A DNA stretch of 64,000 bases from contig OY294068.1 in the NCBI GenBank assembly GCA_958510875.1, positions 19,758,297 to 19,822,296 of the forward strand, given 5' to 3'. Positions 55,930 to 64,000 of the stretch are shown here, in pieces; within the stretch, counting starts at the first letter, position 1, and each line of letters begins with the position of its first letter. The notes under the pieces are model-generated. The model did no database searches. It saw nothing but the letters and a program-made list of their open reading frames with translations, and had not been told where the DNA came from. A program made the position numbers and the translations under genes. This DNA comes from Endomychus coccineus. Taxonomy: Eukaryota; Arthropoda; Insecta; Coleoptera; Endomychidae.

Positions 55930-56125
55930 CTGAGTCCTCAGTAGCTCTGGAATAAGGGGAAACGAAATAGCCGATGAGCTTGCAAGTCTGGGAACTCAAG
56001 GACAAGCCGTGAGTATTCCAAAGAGTAACATCAAAAAAACTGCTGGGTCAGATCACAAATCTCGGGAGTGGCAACTAGTGAAAGGTGGCAGGCATTTTCT
56101 CCTTTTCGTGACATATTATCACAGG
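55930..56125 (+). pseudogene. LINE RNase H fragment
   Basis: The plus strand reads 'GNEIADELASLGTQ', the last RNase H motif of Jockey/R1 LINEs, followed by 'SIPKSNIKKTAGSDHKSREW'. It is a sister of 12690-12900, which has the same sequence order ('ctgggtcaga' and 'aaa.tc' blocks). It breaks off directly before a PLE fragment. Confidence 0.55.
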
Positions 56126-56129
56126 TCAC

Positions 56130-56680
56130 TATATGGAATTCGACATTCACAGAACACCTACTCAGACGAGTAGATATATACCAACGGATTCTTGTACGTC
56201 AATGAATTATAAAATAGCTCCATTCAATAGTTGTGTTTATAGATTATTGAACGTTCCTTTTGAGACAAAAATTATAACAACGAAGTTGAGGAACTTCAGC
56301 AAATAGCGATGGATAATATTTTAGACAAATCTTTGATGAATAAGTTGATTTTTATGCAAAATCGGAAACGGAACGCAATCATCTAACCAATTTAGAGCCA
56401 TCACTTCCAAATGATTCAATGAAATTCGAAAGCTTCACTTATAATTCTTCAGTAATCAATAAGTTTCATAGTATGTTTTCTAAATTTGCAATATAACCCG
56501 TTTATAGATGCAAGAACAAGCTAAAAAACCGTATAGGCAATACCTCTGATGAGTCCCCAATTCCGACAAAACTGGGATATACAGATAGCAATGTGAATCG
56601 TGTTCAAAATTATATGAGGCTCAAACTAGAAGTAACATTTTAACTCATCACCCACTACTCTCATCAAATCTGAACATTTC
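56130..56680 (+). pseudogene. Penelope-like element, RT tail and start of GIY-YIG
   Basis: The plus strand reads 'MNYKIAPFNSCVYRLLNVPF', the HKLAAFNS-x-x-x-R-x-L segment that follows the PLE RT. Then 'ETERNHLTNLEPSLPNDS', 'SFTYNSSVINKFHSMFSKF', 'PVYRCKNKLKNRIGNT' and finally 'GIYR' with 'QCESCSKLYEAQT' follow, where the GIY motif is retained and YIGQT has decayed to YEAQT. Stops interrupt the frame near 56310 and after GIYR. It stops before the conserved EH motif. Confidence 0.65.
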
Positions 56681-57594
56681 CCCGATATCAATTGTAATAA
56701 AATAATCAAAAACCTTATTTCACATACCATATAGCAGAACAAACTACCTAGTGCATTCTCCATTTTGTCGTATTTTAACTACCGCAAATCATTATTCAAA
56801 TCTCAATTTTTGGAACATTTCTTCGGTTGCTTTTCAAAAGGCTTTAACTGGCTCAACATAGATAAATTATGTAATTTCGAATGAATGTATATGTCTGTGT
56901 ATATTTGCAATGTGAACTCTTTATTTTATATTCTTTTTATTCTTTTTACGATACATTATATTTTACTAAATTTGTTATACTGTAGAAGGGTTAGTCCCGT
57001 TAATAATTAAATAGATGAATAAATGGATATGGTCATAACTATTCATAAATTCACTTGAGCAACACCCACGAGCAAATCATGCATTGATAACATAATCTTG
57101 AATAAACACACTAAATGCAATTCTATGATTTCGCATACTGGAATCTCTGATTACTATGCAAACACGATCATGGCATAAGATATGAAAACAACTATAAGTG
57201 CAAAACAAATTGCAAAACTTTGAGTCCACTATCCTGAAAATATTCAAAAAATTGTCTTCATCACTGCAAGAACTGCCTACTCTAATCTTGAAAAACTAGT
57301 TGAAGAAAATACTCATTCATGAAGCATAATACTATACACTTAATGATTATTCAACTAATCCCCATATAGATATTCTTTGAAATGTTTCTCATGTTCCCTG
57401 AAGTAAGCTATTGCATATCTGTAGAATGATTTTACTAATTTTAATTATTGAATTTTGAATTTTATTGCAGTATCATATTTTAACTATATTCCAACTATTT
57501 AACTGTTTTCTGCAGTGTTCTACGCCACTTAAGGGCATATCTGTAAACTTGAACAAATGAACGATCTATTTATCTATCTATCTATCGATTGCTT
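56681..57594. other. no gene recognised
   Basis: Contains a short TCTA microsatellite near 57562-57588. Confidence 0.5.
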
Positions 57595-57655
57595 GCTGCA
57601 GTATAGCTGTCAGTATCCCATCGATTCCTGGAGACTTGTATGGTTGTATGATGAC
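57595..57655 (-). pseudogene. tiny LINE RT fragment
   Basis: The minus strand reads 'YKSPGIDGILTAILQQAI', the K-SPG-x-DGI motif that opens LINE RT domains. No adjacent RT motif is present. Confidence 0.35.
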
Positions 57656-57838
57656 ATATGAAAGAAAATTGTCATCAGAAAATCCCAAAGTTAAGTTTTT
57701 TCCTTAAATTTCAAATTTGAGACTTTTGTGACTGAAAAACTTTCACAGTATACTGAATATGATGAAAAATATACTTCCAAAGTTGAATTATTGCCAAAAA
57801 AAGGTAATCAATTTCCAAATCAGTTTTAATGTTAACCA

Positions 57839-58597
57839 CCGGGATATCAACAATTATCTTGGTCAAGGGTGGTTGTGGAATCTGAAACGTGTGTCTTACT
57901 TTACGTTTGAAATAATTATATCACTGTCACACTGACATCAATAACCTACAAATTTCATAATACGGCTTTACGACGACTTTTCGCGTGCCGTTTTCGCTCC
58001 ATGTAGTTAGATTAAGTATCGGACCGTGACTGACGGCCCTTCTTTTTTCGATACATGTCCATCAAATAGGAAAATTTAATTAAAACAGTTTGAGCTATTC
58101 TCAGATCTCAGCTACGCGCGTTTAACGTGCGACGTACCAAAGGAAATTTTCTCGCGACTAAAATATACACCAAGCGGGTAAAAGCTAGCGGCCCATAGCT
58201 AAAAACACTTTATCACGACTAGCGCCGGTTGCACGAGCAAGAAACGGCTCCAAATTAGCAAGACCGAGGTAAAATGTATAAACTCTAACTTACGCGCAGC
58301 GAGCTCCTCGAGGCATATGTCAAAATGATTTCGTTCGTAGCTAATTACATAGGACGTCAATTATGGCAATTATGTTTTTAGATAATTCGAACCTTCTAAT
58401 TTCGATAGGCCACGTGAAAATCCCGGAGTCCAAAGCGCTAAGGACTTCTGAGTGTTACAATATTCGTATAAAATTGCGAAATTTCGCACTTTTAGAAACT
58501 TCAAATTAATTATGACATAATTATTTCAAACGTAAAGTAAGACACACGTTTTAGATTCCACAACCATCCTTGACCAAGATAATTTTTCATATCCCGG
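57839..58597. mobile_element. non-autonomous element with ~85-bp inverted ends
   Basis: Left 57839-57923 and right 58513-58597 are reverse complements, sharing 'ccgggatat' at the tips, then 'aattatcttggtcaagg', 'tggttgtggaatct' and 'aaacgtgtgtcttactttac'. The 590-bp interior has no ORF or known motif. Target duplications are not obvious. I do not recognise the family. Confidence 0.75.
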
Positions 58598-59434
58598 TAT
58601 TATGATGGCACTCCCTCATTATAGCAAATCTGTTTATATGAAGTGAGATGAATTTCATTATATTATATTTATGAGAGACCTAACTATACGGGCTTGAAGT
58701 GGTTAACGATAACTTTATTCATACATGTTCATATGTACACAAGTGAAGAGTTACGAAATCAAATATTTAACAATGTGACACACATGATTCCGCACTTACT
58801 CGTAATTTACGTTCATGTCATAAAGTTACACATGGTAAAAGAAATGATGAAATATTTAAACCATCCTTCCTTTAAGCACCAGCCGTTCACATTTTACGGG
58901 GTACAAGTCCCGTGTGTATCTCAATAATATACGTGTAGGCAAATTCTCTTCTTGGGGAGTTGGCGGAACGTATGTCAACAAACATGATGTAAATTCACTT
59001 CTGATGGAATACATCCAATATTTCTACCTCATAAAATTCCCGAACCCTTCACCGAAAAGTAAACAAATATAAATATTGTGAATTGGAAACGACGATGGGC
59101 CGTTATCACGGCTCGTATATTCTGGTTCTCACTTTGGCAATAACTCTGTGGCAAACAAGAGTTTTACTGGTGCGTATTACGTCAATCAATTCTTCTGGCG
59201 CTGCAACAAATTGAAAAAAAAAACAGGGCAACGAATTTAAACACCAAACTATTTCGCGGCGTGTAATTTTTATTGCAATCAAAACTCAACACCCCTATGA
59301 GAATCCAATTTCTGCAATTGAGAAACTGTTGAACTAATATAGTTTAATTCAATCCAATCACAATGTAATATTAGGTGGAAATATCCACATGAGAATTTCA
59401 CGAAATAGCATTCCTTCAATTCACTTCATATATA
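58598..59434. other. no gene recognised
   Basis: The frame at 58694-58927 shows no motif. Confidence 0.5.
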
Positions 59435-61234
59435 GGGGAAGGTGGTGCATATAGGGACATGGTACATTGTGGGACAATCGCATTTTTGGCCATCTGTTGT
59501 TCAGTAGGTGTACTTTCTCCACTCTGAAGTGTCTAAACCTTTTCTTATTCCAATCTTATTTACATTTCACTGCCTTACCAACAGTGCATTGTTATTACTT
59601 TTCTGTCTTATCTGACAATCGTTGCAAACTTTTATCTTCTTCTGTGTTCTGTTGAAGTAAATTTCGTTTATTGCACCAAGAGGAGTCAAATTAACAACAG
59701 GGCTGATATAATATATGCTCAAGATATGTAAACATTTGAAATTCAAAATATGAAAAGGTTGTTCTATTTTTAATTATGATTTGTGGAATGAACACATGGT
59801 GTTTTGCGGGACAAATGTGTGTGGTCCATAATGGGACATGTCTCACTATACACCATCTTGCATGAAGTCACGAAACCATCGTGATTCCTCATTAATTCCA
59901 GTTGATTTCTGATGATCTAAAATTAACACCTGCGGCAGACTTGTACAAGTTAAGCAAATCTGCTCTCCATAGAAAAGTGCTCAAGTATAAGCTTACTAGT
60001 GAAACTTTAGTTTTGAACGCAAACACGGTTTCTGTCAGATTTTTGATGATAATGAAGAAGAGGCATTAGCAGCATATCTTGTAAAGGCATCTCAGATGTG
60101 TTATGGGTTAACAATAAAAATGACTCGTGAATTTGCATACAAATTTGCAGTCGCAAAAAAAGAAAAAAAAAACTGAAGAACAGTATGTGTCATTAGCTGT
60201 TCTTGCTGATCCCATTACTGAGCCTGAGCCATCTACCAGCAAAATCCAAGATGTTGACACAACTAATGAACTCCCACATCTCGGTGAAAGTTATATGCGA
60301 ACATCCACACCAACAAGAAATTCAGAGAAGAAGTTCATGAGTCCAGAAGATGTAAGGCCACATGTGAAAGCAGGAGAAAGGAAAGAAACACGTAAAGGGC
60401 GATAAAGGGCTGTATCGACAATACTCACCGACACACCAAATATGAAAGAAAGGGAAAATAGAGAACTAGATAAGGAGCAACAAAGAAAAATCAAACTGGA
60501 GAGAAAGAAAAAGGCAAAACTTGTGAAGAGGATAGTTCTCGTGGAGGAATCTTCTAGCGACAGCGACGATATTGATGAACCAATATTGGATGATTCAACC
60601 GATATCAGTTTTGGAACAGAGGGAGGAGAAGGCGAAGAAATAATAACTGGCGACTTCATCTTGGTCTAGTACCCAATGAAAAAGAGCATAAAACATTATG
60701 TAGGACGAGTAGATGGAACAGAAAACGAATTCTATCAAGTGAATTTCTTGAAAAAAGTGTCGGAGTCGGCATTTTTATATCCTGATGAGAAAAATGAACG
60801 TCGTTGAAAAGGCGAATGTTGTTCACAAGCTCCCCAACCCAACAACACTTGGAGGCACCGAAAGAGTAAAAAAGCAATTACAATTCAAATTTGATTTCAA
60901 AAGTCATAACATTCAACAAGGGTATTCATTTATTTTTGTATTACTTATTGCATGCAACAATTTCTTAATAATAAATAGCTATTTTCAAAGACTTCTATGC
61001 TCCTATACATACTGTCCCACAATGTACCATAGTGTGGTACATTTAGGGACATGTGGTATATACCGGGACAGTCAAAATATATGCCCATTTTTTTTCCTGT
61101 TTAATATGGTCAGATGACTAAACTTCAGCTTGAAGATATACACATATCACCTGTTAATCCTAGATTTGTCACTAGAAGAATAAATGATCTGGACCAGAAA
61201 GAAGAAAAATGTCCCAGTTTACACCACCTTCCCC
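59435..61234. mobile_element. pogo-type DNA transposon, internally deleted, 1800 bp
   Basis: The ends are GGGGAAGGTGGTG at 59435 and its complement CACCACCTTCCCC ending at 61234, both flanked by TA, the target duplication of Tc1/mariner/pogo elements. A second inverted pair, GGTACATTGTGGGACA at 59461-59476 and its complement at 61013-61028, lies further in, and GGGACA words are frequent near both ends. The coding part keeps an N-terminal helix-turn-helix region and a C-terminal tail but no DDE catalytic domain. Confidence 0.8.
59910..60900 (+). pseudogene. pogo/Tigger-like transposase lacking the DDE core
   Basis: The N-terminal part reads 'DLYKLSKSALHRKVLKYKL' (helix-turn-helix) and then 'NEEEALAAYLVKASQMCYGL' with 'TIKMTREFAYKFAVA' (59930-60160), as in pogo/Tigger proteins. 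An A-rich junction at about 60155-60172 then joins directly to a C-terminal region: 'SPEDVRPHVKAGERKETRKG', a charged 'EQQRKIKLERKKKAKLVKR', an acidic Ser/Asp tract and 'KKSIKHYVGRVDGTENEFYQ'. The last part is 'VNFLKKVSESAFLYPDE'. The roughly 200 residues that carry the DDE triad are missing. Stops occur after 'ETRKGR' and 'GDFILV'. Confidence 0.65.
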
Positions 61235-61299
61235 TACACGATCCATTCTTGAAATTCGCCCTTGTTGTCGTCTTCTCAATGAAAATTTGATAACTAGTT

Positions 61300-62298
61300 A
61301 CCGGATTCACCGATACATAAGCCGATTGTTAGTTGAAAGTCCGCAAATGAAAATGGTCTATTTTGCCCTTGTTGACTCTAGGATAAGTTATGGTTATTAG
61401 GATGAGGAGGACTCGCTTCATCAAATCTGGAAAGAATCAATATACTTCAAAAAAATTTTCTGAAAATTATTTTGGAAAAGTACCGTAACTTTTCAAGTGA
61501 TGCTCTCTATGAAGAAAGCAGAAAGAATATTTGACCCACGTCAGATATGTTTTTATAAAATAGCATTGCATTGTCAAAAAAGTAAGAATAAGTTCTTGCT
61601 TGTTTCCCATTTTCATGAGACTAGAAATAAAACCAAAGAAAATTTTTTTCTCAACTTCAAAGAAAACTGTTGGTCAAAAATGTTACACCTTTCTTGCCCC
61701 TAGATTATTCAATTACCTTCCCCAGCACTTGAAAAGTATAGTTAATCATAATTTATTCAAAGCAAAGCTTAAGTAATTTATTTTGATAGAAGACAGAAGA
61801 AAAATACACCATATGATGGATAATAAATTGAACGTATAGAGAAGCACTTAAAATTTCATATTTGACTTTCTGCTTATGTTTATTAATCGCGTCTTTATTG
61901 ATATTGAAAATGAATACAGAGCTTGATGTTCACACTTACTCTAAGTGGAATCCGTACTCGTAACAATTCCAGGATTTGTTAATTTTTGTACTGATAGGCA
62001 TGCACTTACTGTTAGTTGGGAAAACCATAATGTACTACACCAAACTTGTTGCCAATTCTTGAATGATGTTCCGCACAGTTCGCGAAAATTCAACGCAGAC
62101 AGCCCCTTGGATTTGGGATTTTGTGAATTTGTGCTGAACATTCTTGATATGTTTTAAAATAATATTATGATAATAGTAAACACTTTTCTTTTTTGTATAC
62201 ACTATCTGCAGACAGCCAATCAGGCTTTGCGGTTTCCCTTTTGTTTATTTGTCCGATTATTTATGTAATTAATTATTTTTCTGTATTGTACAAATAAA

Positions 62299-62299
<1 letters not shown>
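61300..62299 (+). pseudogene. LINE C-terminal tail and 3' UTR (CR1/Jockey-like)
   Basis: The plus strand reads 'MVYFALVDSRISYGYWDEED' followed by 'INILQKNFLKIILEKYRNFS' across a frame change, then 'DALYEESRKNIFDPRQICFY' and 'HFHETRNKTKENFFL'. The tail is 'LAPRLFNYLPQHLK' and 'NLFKAKLK', ending at about 61775. These correspond to the Y-x-ALV-x-SR-x-SYG and RLYN-x-LP motifs in the post-RT region of the same broad LINE group as 39577-41884. A 500-bp 3' UTR and (ATT)n tail follow. The RT domain is missing. Confidence 0.65.

Positions 62300-62347
<48 letters not shown>
62300..62347. repeat. (ATT)n microsatellite, LINE tail
   Basis: About 16 ATT/TTA units follow 'caaataaac'. The position at the end of a LINE 3' UTR suggests it is the element's own microsatellite tail. 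Confidence 0.85.
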
Positions 62348-62349
<2 letters not shown>

Positions 62350-62589
62350 AAAAAGTTTTGTCCCGCTTACGTCTTTACCAAATTCAATTTTTACCAATTT
62401 ATATTTTCTACAATATTGTAAATCATTTTATTCCTATTATGATCCTTTAGATATTTTATTGAAATGTATTATCTGATTATAAAACTTACTTTAAACGATT
62501 TCCTGTCATTCGGTGTTACGAGAACAAGGTGAAATGTCCCTGAAAAATAAAACAAAAAGAGATTTATTTGGTCAAAACTTATTTCATCA

Positions 62590-63573
62590 ATCAACATAAT
62601 CTCCTTGTAACCCGAAACAGTTCGTCTAAAGTTTTGCTAATCTTTCGGTCCTTTCCAAATAATACGATTTCCGCAATCTTTCAAAATTGGCGTTTGTTTC
62701 AGCGATGACTTCATCGTTGGAGCCTAATCTCTTTCCGCTGAGCCTTTTCTTCAAGTTTGAGAATAGATACAAATTGCAGGGGGCCAAAATCTGGAGATTA
62801 TGGTGTATGACGAACCAACTCGTAGGCAATTCATGCAATTTTGCCATTGGATCTGCGGAAATGTGCACTGGTGCGTTGTCCTGGTGGAAGGGCGCAATTT
62901 CTTCGCTAAATGCGGCCAGCTTTTGCTTCAAATCGGCGTCGGATCGATCCAACAGCTCTGCCTAATATACGCCGGTGATCGTTCTGCCCTTTCGGAGGTA
63001 ATCGATATTGACGATACCCCGTGCAACTCAAGAAACTGTCTTCGATTCGCCAGGATAAGTCCACTATTTCGACTGTTCTTTGGTCTCTGGTGTATTGTGA
63101 TGGATCCATGTTTCGTCGGGGAATATGGAAGGGCTCAAAAAGTTCTTCTTATCGCCCTTGAACATCGCCAAACACTCCTTTGAAGTCGTCACACGGTAGC
63201 GCTTGTCAACAGAGAGCAAATGTGATACCCATTTGGCAGATAGCATACAAAAATGTATGCAAAATGTTCCGTACCCGCTCGGTTGAGCAATCTCGTACAC
63301 TTCAACTCGGTGATCGTCCAATATTATACCATGAATTTTACCGAACATTTCTGGCGTTGTAACCTCTATTGAACGGCCATACAACCACAACAAAAATCTG
63401 TAAAACACTTGTGAATCGTTCCAAACGATGGTGAAGAGTACCCATAATAATTAACAAGCGATGCTTTGGCTTGCGTGATGTTTTTCCAAGCAAGAAATAA
63501 TGTTCAATCAAGACACGAAATTCAAGGCTGCTTGCTTTCGATGGGTGTCAAAACAGAACTGACCGACATATCA
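62590..63573 (-). pseudogene. mariner transposase, frameshifted (copy 2)
   Basis: From an ATG at about 63573, the minus strand reads 'NITQAKASLVNYYGYSSPSF' and 'GTIHK' (N-terminal domain). It then reads 'KIHGIILDDHRVEVYEIAQ', 'FPDETWIHHNTPETKEQSK' (first catalytic Asp) and 'FHQDNAPVHIS' (second Asp). The third Asp codon survives in 'SPD' near 62795, but an extra base shifts it out of frame. The C-terminus reads 'LYLFSNLKKRLSGKRLGSND', 'EVIAETNANFERLRKSYYLE' and ends with the 'LQGDYVD' segment near 62600. It is more complete at its 3' end than copy 1 but has as many breaks. Confidence 0.85.
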
Positions 63574-64000
63574 GTCTGAAAATTTTAATGCGTTCCAGTT
63601 AAAGATGGTACATCACAAACGTCATATGGAATTGTGGATTGTGGCGTCATCTGCATCATTTTTCAGAAGTTTTTGACCTTGCCCTCTAATTAGGATATTC
63701 ATTTTTGGTGCTTGGAACATTTGAAAGTTCTGTGGCGCTTACGCTGTAATACTTTGAATAAGATTTTCATTATATTTTTGGAGCTTACTTTTTGTGCTGG
63801 GCCTTATCAAACTACACCAAAATGTAATTTTGCCAAAATGGCGCTTATATTACTCCACCTTGATGTAGACAATAGATAAAATTAGGTCCAAATGATTTTG
63901 AAAAGATATATTAACAGACTACCTAGCAATAATTTTTCTACAATTTTTCTTTTGGCTACAATTTTCTATGTTTTCCAAGCAGCAATTCTAGTTTATGTAT
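63574..64000. other. no gene recognised
   Basis: Background sequence to the end of the window. I could not identify the mariner 5' terminal repeat. Confidence 0.45.

Overview
This 64 kb window is AT-rich eukaryotic DNA that looks like an insect intergenic or heterochromatic region. The repeats point to an arthropod: Jockey/R1-type and CR1/Jockey-like LINEs, Penelope-like elements (PLEs), mariner, pogo, hAT and PIF/Harbinger DNA transposons, a tRNA-derived SINE, and fold-back palindromes. I cannot name the order; a beetle or hemipteran would fit, but that is inference. I found no intact host gene. Almost every recognisable coding stretch is a decayed transposable element (TE), and the open frames are short and interrupted.

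Layout. 0-9 kb: a PLE terminal repeat with a hammerhead-like motif (190-233), then minus-strand LINE debris (RNase H at 3.5-4.1 kb, reverse transcriptase (RT) at 5.2-6.5 kb) with a PLE endonuclease piece beside it. 9-13.9 kb: two copies of a tRNA-derived SINE flank a 924-bp PIF/Harbinger-like element that carries only a MADF-domain ORF; LINE tails follow. 15-19 kb: a broken mariner and two LINE tails. 23-31 kb: several PLE pieces, a 510-bp palindrome, a ZMYM1-like hAT fragment, and a PLE 3' end with a 45-bp fold-back. 31.5-35.1 kb: two palindromic elements and a roughly 300-bp tandem repeat. 37-38.9 kb: LINE RT and a CGGBP1-like hAT fragment. 39.3-42.2 kb: the best-preserved element, a 5'-truncated LINE of 2308 bp between two 295-bp direct repeats. 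43-44.7 kb: two LINE tails in tandem. 51.2-54.4 kb: a compound fold-back structure with a THAP zinc-finger exon in each arm. 56-63.6 kb: PLE and LINE pieces, an element with ~85-bp inverted ends, an internally deleted pogo transposon with TA target duplication, a LINE 3' end with an (ATT)n tail, and a second mariner.

The genes do not form a pathway. What links them is shared mobile machinery: non-autonomous DNA elements that have lost their transposases but kept termini and DNA-binding domains (MADF, THAP, HTH), and retroelements with ribozyme-like or microsatellite ends. The observations I rate highest are the THAP fold-back structure, the MADF-only Harbinger-like element with its clustered CTAGA motifs, the 295-bp target duplication, and the recurring hammerhead-like motifs. 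All family assignments come from reading motifs by eye; no database search was run.
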